A stretch of DNA of 64,000 nucleotides, from contig CM053326.1 in the NCBI GenBank assembly GCA_028583605.1, forward strand, positions 18,867,036-18,931,035, written 5' to 3'. Position 1 is the stretch's first letter, and each line of letters opens with the position of its first letter. The position numbers and the translations under genes are program-made. The DNA is from Dastarcus helophoroides. Taxonomy: Eukaryota > Arthropoda > Insecta > Coleoptera > Bothrideridae. This document shows positions 12,961-25,995 of this stretch, piece by piece. The notes below the pieces were generated by a model. That model was not told the origin of the DNA. It searched no databases and was given only the letters and a program-made list of their open reading frames with translations.

Positions 12961-13875
12961 CGCATTTTCTCCTATCGTCACGGTAAGAACTAAATATCTG
13001 CATATAAATAAATACCTATTAATTATTTATGTAAAAAACAATTTCGTTCTTTGCAGATATAATTGGTCGATTTTCGGCTACAAGTGATGTTAGTAGAATA
13101 TAACATTTCCAATTTAAATGATATAAAACCAATTTTTCTTTTTTCGCTTAAATGTGTCATAGCATTTATTTACCTAAACAATTTATATTTTTCCAAAGAG
13201 TAATATAAAAATGTTAATTAGGAGAGAAAAAATTCTTCTAAACATATCAAAACAAAAACCTCTACATATTCAGTAAATGATTGTAAGGTACAAATACTAA
13301 ACAATTCATTTTACTCTCAAACTATGGTAGAACAAATGTTTTATTATTATGATATATTCGCGGTGCTTAGATAAAAAAATATGAGCTTGAAATCCGAAGA
13401 TATTTCTTTCGTTGATGACGTATTGGGAAAGGGGTAAAATTTTCTCTGCTCCGCATCACGTCCGTCTCCGTACCCTGCCTGACCAGAGTGAGGCCAACTT
13501 AAATCTAAGCACAATTTGTATGCCAAACACCGCTCTCCCATTTTACAAATGGTGCCTTTATTTTTCAACATTTTGTTTTCAAATTTGGAGAGCTTATGAA
13601 GCAAGGATGGCGAATTCGCGCTTTGGAAGTACTTTTTTCAAATTCTGTTTAGTTTCCGAGATATTTGCTTCTGAAAACAGGCAAAAAAGAGACAAATTGT
13701 ACGCCCATTTGTGGGAATACTAAGAAAGAAATCAAAAATCTGCATCCAAAGCCCGAATTTCCCAACATTTCTAAACATTATTACCAAATTTCATTAAATT
13801 TTAAGCGATAGTATTGACGTAGTTTGTAAAATGGCAAGCGAAGAATTTCGACGTTTTAAGAGTACCAGACCGGAG
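12961..13875. other. intergenic, with an unassigned less A/T-rich patch
   Basis: 13.42-13.72 kb is closer to balanced composition and is open on both strands for about 80-100 codons. Neither frame shows a known motif, signal peptide or splice signal. It abuts the element scrap at 13876 and is most likely part of a repeat. Confidence 0.3.
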
Positions 13876-14070
13876 GTAGTCGGAGGGAGAACTTCTATTT
13901 ACGATGACTCTTTATTTATAGAACTTTCAAACTGTGGAATTTGTTGCCTAGCAGAAATTTTCCTAACAATTTATCCTCGTTTAAAGCGGCACTTCACTGC
14001 CATTTATTTTTATTTTCACCTACGACTCCTTGTACTCCAAGGGCATAATAATTTCATCTCTTTGCGAATG
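13876..14070 (+). mobile_element. second 3' scrap of the non-LTR subfamily seen at 9165
   Basis: Starts GTCGGAGGGAGAACTTCT, exactly as at 9175, and follows it to ACATAATAAT/GCATAATAAT. It carries the same frameshift between the two halves of the reading frame. A shared frameshift in two copies suggests that the source element already had it, or that one copy was duplicated. Confidence 0.6.
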
Positions 14071-16330
14071 TATTCAATTTAAAAAATAGTCTTATTGAGG
14101 AAAAGTTGATCGAGTCGATCAAGTTTCCATATTTAACTATATCTATGATTTCTCGCTTTATGTAATTCTTGATAAGATTTGTATTTTCTTCATTAACTTC
14201 CCATTAAATTTGCTGCGTAATATAATCTTTGTAATTCTGCAATTCATTGTTTATGCATCAGACTTACACTTTCAAAATGTAGGCAACACATATTACAAAT
14301 TGATATCAAATAAAAAAAAAATAATACAATAATAGATTACTTTAACGTGAATCAATCTTTTGGCTAAGATTAAGCATACTTTTCACAGATGGCGCGGGCA
14401 TGAAGAACTCCTAAATTATTTAAAGAAAAAAACCTTCATGGGTGCAAGCAGGATTTCAAACCATTATTTTTATGATTTTGGTTTAATTAACAAGATCTGT
14501 CAGCTTCGTATAGTTTTTTTTTCAGACCAACGATTTTTTATATATATTTTATACACTTAAATTTACATAAGGAGAGTATTATCATTCCATGTTTAAAATC
14601 AATATCCTGAAAAAAAAAATCAATACCTATTTCTATAAAATGGAAATATTGAATTTTGACTTTTTTCTATTAGTTTTTACTTTATAATAATGGAGGTTTT
14701 AATAAAAAAAAATAGTTCAATTTCAAACTTGTCTCAACATTCTTTTCCAAATTTGACTGTAAAATCAAAATATCAAAACATTTTGAATTCAGCTTAAAAT
14801 TTTGATTTTTATTTTCAAAGTTTCAACTTGATAGTCTCATTTCTTATCCACTTTTTTTTTTCTATTATCGATTTAACGTCAAATTTTTCAATAATTTATA
14901 ATTGCTACTTTAAATTTCGTATTGCTACAATAAATTTCGAAAAATTTATAAAATATTATTAAATGTTTTCAAAATTTTGACTCTAAATGTTCATCTTCTT
15001 TTTCACGGTCCAAAGTTTCAAAGACCAAAATTTTGAAAAAAATCGAAATTTATAAAAAAGATCAATTTTGAAATTAAAAAAAAATGAAAATTTTAAAAAA
15101 GAAAAATTTTGGAAATGCGAAGCTTTCTAAGAAAGTGCAAAAGTCGACATTTATCAGAAAGTGAAAATTAAAAAAAAACATACAGTTTAAAAAGTGAACA
15201 TTTTGAAAAACAAAACTTCAAAAAAGCTAAATTTAGGAAAAAGCAAGCAATTTTGTTGAAAAAGGAGGAAGATTTCAAAGAAATTTTGAAAGGATCAAAA
15301 TTTTGAGAGTCGAAATTTTGAAAAAGTCAATTTTGAAAAAAGTCGAAATTTTGAAATAATCTAAAATTTCAGAAAAGCCGCTATTTTCAAGAGTTGACAT
15401 TTTTAAAAGAAGTCAAAATTTCTGAAATCGAAAATTTCAAAAGACGTTAAATTTCTTTTAAAAATGTTCAGAAAAGGTCAGAACACGAAGAAAAGTCAAA
15501 ATCGTGAATAATATTCAATCAAGGCAAAATAATAAAACAAACTGAAATTTCCAAAAACGTTTAGATTTTCAAAAAGGAGTCGAGGAGAGACAATCAAAAA
15601 GATACACTTTTTTTAAAATTCGAATTTTTAAGAAAGTCTAAATTTTGTAAAACACCAGAAATGTCGAAAATATTAAAAATTTCGTGAAAAAGCCAAAACT
15701 TAAAAGGTGGATTTTTGAAAAAGTAAAAAAATAAAAAAAAAGGTAGATAAACTTTTTCAAAGAATAACAATTCTGAAAACATCGAAATTTTCAAAAAAAA
15801 TCAAAATTTTTAAAAACATAATGACTGAAAAAAAATATTTTTTTCAAATAAAAGTCTAAATTTCAAGAGAAAAAATGATCCTCTGAAAAAATAAATCCAA
15901 ATTTTCAAAACATCAAAATTTTGAAAAAGGTAGAAATTTTGGAAATCGAAATTTAGAAAAAATGGAAACTTACAAAATCAAAATATTCTACTTTATTGAA
16001 ATTTTCAGAAAAGTCGAATGTTACAAAAAGAAGCAAAGTGTTGAAAAAAAGTAAAAATGTTCGGAATTGACATTTTTAAAAAAGTCGGAAAGTTAAAATT
16101 TTAAATTTTATGACAAAATTTACAAAAAAGTCAAAATTTCGATAAAAACCGAAAAATTCGAAAAAAGAGTCTGAAAAGAATGGACATTTAGGATGTCGAA
16201 ATTTTCAGTTGAATTTAAAAAAAATCTTTTAAAGAAGTAAAGATTTTTTATAAAAGCCAAATCCTGTTAAAAAACAAACATTATATATCTGCATCTAAAA
16301 TAAAATTTAATTTGAACATAGTTTTGTACT
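14071..16330. repeat. TCGAAATTTT repeat, T-rich then long A-rich block
   Basis: No gene is seen. The T-rich orientation ends near 15.0 kb. An A-rich block with dozens of GTCGAAATTTTGAAAA-like units runs to about 16.3 kb. Confidence 0.6.
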
Positions 16331-19300
16331 ATTTTTGCGCCCTTTTTTAGCATTAGTGAAAAATTTTGTACTAGCTCCTCACAAGAAAAAAAGATTTGAA
16401 GTTTTGAGTCGACTTGAAGCGGGACTTAGTCAATCAGCGACTTAGGGGCAAAATTTCGATTTTAAACTCGAACGTTTTTCCCGGAAATGTTGACTTTTTT
16501 TCTCGAAATTTTGACTTTTCTCTCCGCTTCGAGTTGTATTATGTAATTTTGATAAAATTCTCAACAATGGTTTGGACACCTAATAAAATAAAAATAAGAA
16601 TACAATCTAATTTCCCCTTTAAAATATTTTGTTAACTAAATTAACCGCGCAATCATTTCACGTTTTGTGTTGGCGCAACTGCGAAGCTTCCTCTGTTAGC
16701 ACTTAAATTAGTAGAACTAATTCAATTAAAGCACACTTAAACTTTATGTAACAAAGTTGGAAATTTTATTAACAGGTAAATAAGGAATTGGAATTGTTTG
16801 TGGATAATCAACATTCTGTTTACACCATGAAACTTATCAACCATGAACATCACGCTCTTTCGCGTGATCATCAATTTTGAAACATAAGACGTCCGCGTTT
16901 TGTCAATATAGAGTCCAGAGTTTTATATCGATTTAGAAATTTGATAAAATTGCTTCTGGGATCTATAAGTAGTCTAATGGTAATTTTATGCAGCATATTT
17001 GTTCGTCAATTTTATCGGGATAGGTAGAGGGTCAATTAAACGTCCTGCAATAAATCACTCGAGCATGCTACAGTTGAAAATATTTACAATCAACAACTAT
17101 AAGACTGGTTTCGGTCTTCCTTGACCTCATCATTGCTGTAAACATTTTCAACTTATAGGCATTAGTCAGCCATGCAAATACTCGAAAGATCTAAATCCCA
17201 TTGAGTGACTTGTTTCTTTTCGTTTGTCTTTATGAGGAACATTTTTGATACATGCTAATTGAAGCTATTATTGCCGAGAATTATAATCAGGTGATGTAAG
17301 ATGTAACTAAAGTTATAAAGGGTTAACGTTGGTACAAAATAAGGACGCAACCCTCCGGATCCCACTCCATTCATTGGGAATCTTGAAACGCTTTGACCAG
17401 TTATTTGCCAATATCTCTGCAATAGTAGATCTCAGAAAAATGTTATAAAAGATTATTTTGATAAAACGTTTTCACTTTTGAGAACTTCCAAACAAACTGA
17501 TTAAATTGTATTGGTCCTCTAGCAAACAGACGTCCTAACACTGGTGTCAGAAATTCGTCATCCCTTGACTAACCGTTTGGGTAAAATTCAATGCTGAGTC
17601 CAGAGTGACTGTTTGGGGTAACTCTCCGGATATCTCTCCGGAACAACATGCATTGAGAGGTTGAGATTATGCAATCACCCAAAGTTAAAATGAGCTAAAA
17701 ATACCTCTTTGTTTTGGACGATGAATTTGATCCACGATGACCTTGAGTACTTCTCCTAAAGGGCACCACACCAGTCCTCTTGTCTAATCATGCGGAATTA
17801 ACCTTTGGATATGTAGATGTCAATGACGTCAAGCCCTTTTTGTTAAAAATTTTTATCTTACTCTGCTAAATTTACACAAAATAACACGCTGTAGATATGT
17901 GAATTATACATAATTAAATATGCGAATAATCCGTTTAAATATATAATTTGTTAAGAGGGAAGAGGTTAGTTTAGTGTATAGTAAGTTTGCACTTGTGCAA
18001 CACACGAACGATTGTTATGCAAAAGGAAAAGTAATCGATAGCGAATTTGCCATTTCAAATTTTAGTTTTTTTACACTAAAATGCAAGTTAAAAAAGTTCC
18101 GCGTGAGTATAAATTTATATTATTCTTTAAGTAAGTTTTTGTTAAGCAGAAGAAGTAACACTTCAACTCATAGAGGACAGATAGAGTCAAAATATTAAAA
18201 AGTTTTTTGTCTTAAAGATCGTGTTATTGGTATTTCGACGATAAATTTGTTTTTATTCGAACGACTTTCTTGCGTTCAGCAAAAACGGAAGAAATCTTCA
18301 ATTGCTAACTTCTAAAAACAGGTTAAATTCGAACATTGGTTTAATTTTATTCCTGTGATCCTGTGACCTATTTCAAAGTGTTAGTCGAATTTATCATAGA
18401 AGGGATTGAACCTAAAAAAACTTCTCGGATGAAAAGAGTTAAGTAATTGGCGTGTCAGAAGTATCATTGTTAGCTAATAGTCGTATTCTTATCTACTAGC
18501 AGCAGAAATATTTTTTAAAGATTAACGCTTTTTTAATAAACTTGTGTGGTTTGTTTTTGTTTTGTTATTAAAATAGAATATCAAATCAGTTGTATCGTCT
18601 CCATTATCTGTTTTTTTTTATCATGGTTTGCTTTCTCCAACTATTGCTGTTGATATCACCAGTTTTCTTCTAGAATGTCTTTTTGACCTTTATTTCCCTT
18701 TTTAATTATTATCAATCACAATACCTCAGTGTGATGGAATTTGTATGAAACACACTCGTACATAAATTAAACACAAAAATATCTTATCAGAGATAATTAA
18801 GCGCTTTATTTATGTAATAACAATTGGTTTGGTTCCAGACCTAGTGTCACTCAACGTGACATCTTATCTACTTTTTTTTCAGCGAATATTGGGCCCTCGT
18901 TTAATGGAGACGTACAATTCTCGAATATTCATGTTTGTTTATACTTTTTTATCTTCCCTTTGAATGTAATTTGTGGAAATTTACTTCATTTTCGCTGTTT
19001 CTGCGATATAATTCTCTGCTGAACCAGTCTTATTATCTACTGAATATTTGATGAAATAGATAAGTGGTCCATCAACATGTAGATATTTTTCTGAAATCCC
19101 AGATTTAATACACCAATGAACTAATATAAAATATTTTGAATTTCTACTCTTCTAGTCTGCTAGTAATCTAGTGTTATTTGGTTCGTTACTGTTTGATTTT
19201 TAATTAGTTAATTGGGATGTCATTATTTTATCAATTAGTCACGTTCTTTGTCGAATTCATCATTGTTTAACAAGAGTATTTGGTAAATAGATTAGAGGTC

Positions 19301-19600
19301 AAGAACTAACCACATATGAAGTTTTGAATCATGTTTTGTATCGTAGACAAAATAATAGGTACACACCTCCGGAACGTAAATTGTGATAGGTTGTAAAAGG
19401 GGGAGTAGTATCTGTTGCTTTCTATTAAAAAGTGCCCCGAGAATTAACTTAATCCTTGTCAATGTTTCGTAAGTACGTTTTCGCTGGAAAAAATTTAGAA
19501 TAGGCTTAAAATAAACTACGAGAAATTAGAGGATAAAATGAAGACATAACACGTAGCCTGAAAAAAAAAAATAATAAATAGGCGGCCATACAGATTGCCG
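16331..19600. other. gene-free segment of ordinary composition
   Basis: No supported coding exon. Holds a perfect 7-bp hairpin (ATCACGC/GCGTGAT, 16844-16863), a second hammerhead-like motif at 17103-17135 and a word resembling a Gypsy primer-binding site (CTGGTGTCAGAA, about 17540) with no element around it. The rest shows no feature I can name. Confidence 0.35.
17050..17160 (-). mobile_element. hammerhead-like hairpin inside a small inverted repeat
   Basis: On the minus strand 17135-17103 reads TGATGA, stem GGTC, loop, GACC, then GAAAC, the order of a hammerhead core. The first core base is A instead of C, so activity is doubtful. Flanks are inverted: GTTGAAAATATTTAC (about 17072) and GTAAACATTTTCAAC (about 17137). 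This resembles small ribozyme-bearing retroelements, but I could not define element ends. Confidence 0.4.
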
Positions 19601-22443
19601 ACAGAAGTGAAATTTTAAACAGTAAATGCTTTTTTTTTGAATTTTCAAATTAATTGTAGTATCAACAATCAGTGGCGTATCTATGGAGGGGCAGTAATGT
19701 GGGGTTCACAAGGGCCTTTCTGCGATAGGAGCCCTCTCACAATTTTTTCTTAGACGCGATTCGGAGTAACGACTCAATATTAGTAACAAATTCTTCTCCA
19801 AATTTCAAGAAAAACTGTTGACGTTTTAAAAGCCGCAATAAAAAAAAATCAAAAACCTGGAAATTCTGAGACTGATATTAAAATTTCGAATAAAAAAATA
19901 TATTTACAAAAATGATCGAATTTCAAATAGAAATTTTTACTAAAAAGTTGAACATCCACTTAATAAAACACTAAACACTGATTGACAAACAACGCACAGC
20001 TTAAATAAACCAATGGGTCTAGATCAGGGGTGAGCAATAGTCGGCCCGCGGCTTCATCGTTCTGGCGACGATGTCGAATTCGGTTCGATGCATAAATATG
20101 GGTTTTTTCAAAATCTAAAATTTTCCAAAATTGGAAAATTTCGGATTTTGAAATTATCCAAACATATTAAATTGTCAGTTTTGCTCTCCTAATTCTAAGC
20201 CTAAACATTTTTCTCTCTTAAAAATTTGAAGGTTCATTGCAGAATTTTGATGCAGGCTTTTTCATAAAAAGTCGACATTCTACCCGAAATTAGACTTTTT
20301 TTCTAGATCTAATATCACGTTCAGTTCAAAAAAATTTTAACTTTAATCCTATTTGATTTTTCAAAATTTCTGATTAAAATCGAAATAATGCATTGAAATT
20401 TCTTTCTTCCTTTTTTGAATTTTTTTTTTCATTTTAAGAATCCCAAACATTCGATGTTTTTTTTTAATAATTCTTTTCAAAATTACCAAACTGTTGAAGA
20501 ATTATGCTAGAAACATTATATTTCTCAAAATTCCGAAAAAATAATTTTCGTAAATAATGCTGCTTTTATGAAAATGTTGGCTTAATGGCACTTGGGAAAA
20601 ATGGGATCAAATGATATCAATTTCCACTTTTTTATTTAAATTCTGACATATTCTCTCGGAAAATAGTTGAAATTCCCAAGAATCCTTTTTCTGGAAATAT
20701 CTATTTTTGCTTATAAAATTTCGGCTTGATTTCTTAAAAAAAAACCTAAAAATATCGAATTTTGCGAAAAACACAAAATGTTGAATTTTGAGATAAAAGG
20801 CAACATTTCCAAGAAACCAAGCTCTGAGAAAAATGGAAATAAAAAAAGGGCAAATTTCTTTTTGGGAAAATAAGTGAATTATTTTTATAATTTGTCTTGA
20901 AGTGAAAGAATACGAATTTTCCGATAGAAAGTTTCTTTTTGGGAAAATAGTCGAATTTTGGAAATAAAGTTGAAATTTTGAAAAATGATGAATTATGAAA
21001 ATATATTGAAATTTCGAAAAAAGCTCAATAAAAAAAACATTTCTATTTCCAAAGAAAACGAACTTTAAAAATGGGAGAATATTTATAAAAAAAATTACGA
21101 AATTTAAATAAAATGACGAATCTCAAGAAAAGTCGAATTTTGCAGAAATATAAAAGGTTGAATTTTGCAGAAATATAAAAGGTTTAATTTTGAAAAAACA
21201 ATCGAAATGTTGGGATAAATTTTTACCATACATCATAAAATTTCGACTTGAATTCTCGAAGAAAAATAGTGATATTTCGAACAAAAGACTTTCGAGGAAA
21301 AAAAATCGAAATTTCGAGAAGCATAAAATGTCTAACTTTAACCTAAAAGTGGACATACCTAGAAAAGCCAAGCTTTGAGAAATACTAAGACCGAAATAAA
21401 GATTCCAAAAAAAGTCTAGATATAAGTAAAAGGTTAACTTTTTAAGAATATCGATTTCTCTAATAGAAAAGCAAATTTTAAGAAAAAAGACGCACTTTGA
21501 GAAAAATTGAAATTTCGAAAATTCTTGAAAAACACCATTTTAAAAATAATCGAATTTAAAAAAATTTAATTTTCCACAAAAGGTAGCGCTTTAAAAAAAC
21601 GAATTTTCTCAACTTTAGTAAAATTTTGAGAGCAATTTTGATAGAAAAAACAAATTTCAAGGAAGAAGTCGAAATTTGCAGAAATACAAAAAGGTTCATA
21701 TTGAGAGAAAAGTTGAAACTTTCGGAGGAATTATTAACCTTTCTAATTAAATTTGGATTTAATTTCGAGGAGAACAAAAAAACGAAATTTTGAAAAAACG
21801 AATTTCGAATCGAAATTGAAATTTCTAGAAACAGAAATTTTACCAAAATCGAAATAACAAAAATTTGAAAAGAAAATTAGTTTTACCATTAAAAAAAGTT
21901 TGGAACAAAAGTTTAATTTTGGGTAGTGAAAAGTTTGAAAAAAAGACAAATTTTGATAATCTAAAATACGAGAAGAAAATCAATTTAAAAAATTCGATTT
22001 TAGAGAAAAATTCGCAAATTGCCAGAAAAAGATCGAACTTTGAAAAGTGTATATCCCACAGAAAGTAAAACTTTTGAGAATTTAGCTCAAGTTAAAAAAA
22101 ATGACAATAGTAAAAAAAGTCGATGAAAGACGAATTTCGAGATAAAAGTCGAAATTTGTAAAAACACAAAAGGTTCAATTTTGGAAAAAAACGTCGAAAG
22201 TTTGGGACAAATTTTTGATCTTTTTTAAAAGAATTTGGAACCGATTTCGAGGAAAAAATTCGAAATTGGGGAAAAACAAATTTCCAGCTGAAAATTGAAT
22301 TTTCAAAAAATGGTCATGTTAAATGTCAAATTTTGAGATGAAAGTTGCACTTCCAGAAAAACGTAAACTTTGAGAAAGAAGAAAAAAAGACAAATTCGAA
22401 ACAAGTCGATTTTTTTTAGTAAAAGTTCAGTATTTTGAATGAG
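19600..22443. repeat. repeat-rich intergenic: hAT-like end words, then A-rich TCGAAATTTT block
   Basis: CAGTGGCGTATCTATGG at 19671 and CAGGGGTGAGCAATAGTC at 20024 look like terminal words of hAT-type elements, but no matching ends were found. From 20.7 to 22.44 kb the plus strand is an A-rich degenerate TCGAAATTTT block. The overlapping ORFs here (for example 21123-21371 minus) are chance frames. No gene is seen. Confidence 0.45.
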
Positions 22444-23957
22444 ATTTGACTTCTGTCCTAAGCAAATTGTTCACACTCTCTTACAACAAAGGTGTATTCC
22501 CTAACATCTGGAAATCTGCTAGAGTGCAGCCTGTCCCTAAAAAGGGAAAAAGGAATCTGGCTAACAACTATCGCCCTATATATTTGTTACCCGTTATATC
22601 TAAAGTGATGGAAAAGGTTATCAACATCCAGATTCTCAAATATCTGGAGGAAAATAGAATTATCTCCGACAGGCAATACGGTTTTAGACGACAACGTTCC
22701 AATGGCGATCTACTGGCATATGTTACTCATATCTGTAACTCAGTTATGGAAAAACATGGTGGGGCTAGGATTGTGGCATTGGATATCTCAAAGGCTTTCG
22801 ACAGAGTCTGGCACCGATGTCTTCTCGCCAAATTAACATCTTATGGTCTTCCTCCTGGACTCTGTCATTTGATATCCAATTTTCTCGCTGACAGATCTCT
22901 TCAGGTCGTCGTCGATGGCATCTCATCCGAGACATTTGCGATTAACGCAGGGGTAGGCACCCCTGGTCTGTTCTGTCTCCTACTCCATTTTTATAACACA
23001 TAAACGATCTTTTAGCTTCAACTTCCAATCCTATGTACAGCTATGCAGATGATAGTAACCTTGTGTCATCTTTTTTCTCCGACAAACCATTATCTATCGC
23101 TGCTTCAGATCGACTAAGGGAACAGCAGATACAGACGATTAATCGGGATCTCGAGATTATTCTGGAATGGGGTAAGAACAATTTGGTCGACTTCAGCGCT
23201 TCAAAAACTCAGGCCGCGGTTTTCTCTAAGAAAACATCAAATGATAATGCAACAAACATACTAATGGACGGTAAAATCCTTCCGATGGGATTTAATCTAT
23301 CTATCCTAGGAGTGAATGTGAGCACTAACTTCTCTTGGGACGATCATGTGCGCACCATTGCCGAATCCGCCCCTCAGATGCTAGGCTTTCTTTTTAGGGC
23401 AAAAAGTACTTCACATCTCATCAGCTATTAACACTATACAAAGCTCAAGTTAGACCAACACTAGAATACTGTTCTCATGTTTGGAGTTCAGCCCCAAAAA
23501 CACACTTTAGCTCTCTTGGATTCAATTCAAAGAAGAGCGATTCGCCTAATTGATGACGAGAGTCTGACCGATTCTCTCGAAACACTAGAGCACAGGCGTA
23601 TGGTTGGTGACTTGACTCTTTTCTACAAGTACTATCATGGAAGATGCTCGCAGGAACTAATAGGATTAATCCCCTCAAGGGCAAGATTCTTGAGGCGTAC
23701 TAGACAGTCGGAGACAGCAAATTCCTGTGCGGTCCAGTTTGACACAGTAAGGACTTCTGTCTATGGAGACTCTTTTTTCTATAGAACTTCCAAGTTATGG
23801 AACTTGTTACCGAAAGGAATTTTCCCCAAAAATTACAACCTATTCTTGTTTAAGAAGGCTGTTCATCGCCATCTATCCTTGTTTCCGCATCCTACTCGCA
23901 GTGCTTTGAACGCATAATGGGGGTACCCTTTGCGAGTGGATTAAACTTAAAAAAAAA
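22444..23957 (+). mobile_element. 5'-truncated APE-type non-LTR retrotransposon, copy 2
   Basis: Encodes most of the reverse transcriptase: VQPVPKKGKRNLANNYRP, then VALDISKAFDRVWH (motif A Asp, about 22770-22815), NFLADRSLQ, then YADDSN (catalytic Asp pair, about 23040), then the C-terminal region ending FPHPTRSALNA and TAA near 23918. The 3' end is GAGTGGATTAAACTT plus an A-run. The PQGSVLSP motif is broken (GTPGLF) with a frame change near 22950, and another occurs near 23405. Non-functional but the best-preserved RT core of the three copies. Confidence 0.88.
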
Positions 23958-24257
23958 GTTCCATAAATATACTTAAAAATAAAATGAATTGGATGTTCCA
24001 TTAGAAAATCAATTTGTGAGAAAAAGGTCAAATTTTGGAAATAAAGTAGAAGTTTTAAAAAAGACGAATTTCAAAAATAAATTAAAATCCCAAAAAGACT
24101 AATTTTAAAAAAGTTAATAAAAACCTCTCTTTGTACCAAATTTTCAATTCATAAGAGTTTCGCCTCTGGTATGGTGGACATACTGAGTTACCGTGCTCTG
24201 ATGTTTTGAAATTGGCCCTTTTTTCATTTTTATTTTTTTATATTTCCTTTTTATTTT

Positions 24258-24389
24258 TCATTTATTGTTTCTTCCTTCTGCGATGGTGGGCAAAACGTCA
24301 AACACTTTTAGTAGTTCTTTGACACGGTCCAATTCCGGAAGAAGTATATCCTGTACTGACTGGCCGTGGAAGCATTCGTTATCAAAAAC
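24258..24389 (-). CDS. orphan terminal exon, protein unknown
   Basis: On the minus strand a textbook acceptor (TTTCTCTGGAAATTTACAG) is followed by 43 codons, VFDNECFHGQSVQDILLPEL and onward, to a TAA. An AATAAA overlaps and follows the stop. The composition is unlike the A/T repeats around it and the residue mix looks like real coding. No upstream exon could be recognised between 24.5 and 25.9 kb. It may be the last exon of a gene with a long intron crossing the trehalose synthase region, or a relic. I do not recognise the family. Confidence 0.35.
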   Translation of the reverse strand, partial: VFDNECFHGQSVQDILLPELDRVKELLKVFDVLPTIAEGRNNK

Positions 24390-24476
24390 CTGTAAATTTC
24401 CAGAGAAAGATCGAACTTTAAAAAAGACGAAATTTTTCCGATAAATATTAAAATATTGGAGATAAAAAAGTGTCAT

Positions 24477-25888
24477 TTTCCTATGAATATTTAAACCTCT
24501 TTACTTTTAAAGAAATATCTAAAATGTCTTGAAACTTTCTGAGTGATTTTCTCATATATCTGGGAATATTTTGGCAAAGTTTCAGCAATTTCTTTTTATT
24601 TTGAATGTAAGTTATGTTTATTACTTTGGAGGATTCTGTGATCTATGACATAACTCAAATTTTATATTTCCTTGAAAAATGTCGTTAAATGTATCATTAG
24701 CTTTCAGCGCGAGGCAGATAGCAAGTTTTATTATTTTTCGATTTAACATTAACGAGCTCTAAAACTGCAGTGCAATATTTTGTTCACAAAATTCACGGTA
24801 AAAGGAATGTCCCACAATTACCATTTATTCGCAATTATAACAAAAAGCTATTATAGAAAATGCAACAAATTTAGAGGTAAATACTGCTATTGATTTTTTA
24901 TTGATCATTTTATTATATAAGATACCTTCTACTGTTAAGCTACTAGTATCTAAACTAAACTGAAATAGTTCTAAGTGACTGCATTAAAAAAAAACACATT
25001 TTTTGTTGCAAGAGTTTTTTGATTATATTACATGTATTTCCTTGTTGTTAATAAGTCTCTTTTGTATATTAACATTAATGTTTTTCTGTCATATATGACC
25101 AACAGTAGGCTTACAGTTTTTAACGGTAAGTGATCGAAATTTCATTTAAGCAAAATTCTTGTTATTGTTGTTGTTCAAATCGAATCAAAGTTGAATTTAA
25201 ATTTCTTGAGATGGAAAAATTCCACCACACGAAAAAGGAAGCAGTTGCAACGTCTGAGGATCATAATTTAATGGCCGGTCCCTAAAGAGCAGTAACTCCT
25301 TGGAAAAGAAATTTGTTGTTAACTCCTGAAGCGAAGACATGCTTCATTTTCTCATGAAGGAATACTTCAAATTACATGAGTAGTTTTACTTCCCTCCCCA
25401 AAATGTAGAACAACTTCAAAAGGCAGGAAGTTGATTTGTTCGATAAAAAAGGTTCGCGATTTCTGTTTTCAATAAGTCAAAATTGTTTATCCAGTATATG
25501 TTAAACAGTCAATTAATCTCCTAGTGGAAATTTTGATTTTTCTTATTGTCCGTTAAATTTCAAAACATCGCAGTTCGAAAGCAGTTTGGAGCAGATCTAA
25601 TAATCGCCTTTTGTCGAGTGTGTTGTTTCGATACACTGTGTATTATTTAGGAAAATATGAAGTTTACAATAATTTTATTAAATTCATTACATTAGAGATA
25701 ATCTTTTGACCCCTACATACGCTATGATCTTTGTTCTTACTCGCTTTTAAATCTTCGTAGAAAGTTATGGTGTTCATTTATGCATTACGAATTAAATCGT
25801 TGGAATCTCATGATTCAATTTTTAAGTAGCGTTTAGACTCATTCATATTTATGTAATATAATTATTTATTTATTTAATTTCTTTCACC
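24477..25888. other. upstream region of the trehalose synthase gene
   Basis: Unremarkable A/T-rich DNA. It should hold the 5' UTR, at least one noncoding exon or the promoter of the gene starting at 25889, but no clear TATA or initiator could be picked out. Confidence 0.3.
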
Positions 25889-25995
25889 ATGACCGTAGAT
25901 GTGATAAGCTCGTCGGGTAGTATGATAGTGGTTTCCAATCGACTACCGTTCGTCTTGAAGAGGAACCAAGATGGAAATCTAGTCAGAAAAGCCAG
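25889..25995 (+). CDS. TPS: TPS coding exon 1 (residues 1-35 and part of 36)
   Basis: Start codon in a CACCATGAC context. Encodes the N-terminal beta strand of GT20 with SNRLP. The donor is CCAG/GTGAGA, phase 2. Confidence 0.93.

Noticed and set aside
13412..13723. 103-codon plus-strand ORF of balanced composition
   Set aside because: Open on both strands, no motif, no signal peptide and no splice support; more likely part of a repeat.
16844..16863. Perfect ATCACGC/GCGTGAT hairpin considered as a ribozyme or terminator
   Set aside because: The GAAA lies in the loop on the minus strand and the core order of a hammerhead is absent; bacterial-type terminators are not expected in nuclear insect DNA.
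17535..17560. CTGGTGTCAGAA resembling a Gypsy primer-binding site
   Set aside because: No LTR end before it and no gag after it.
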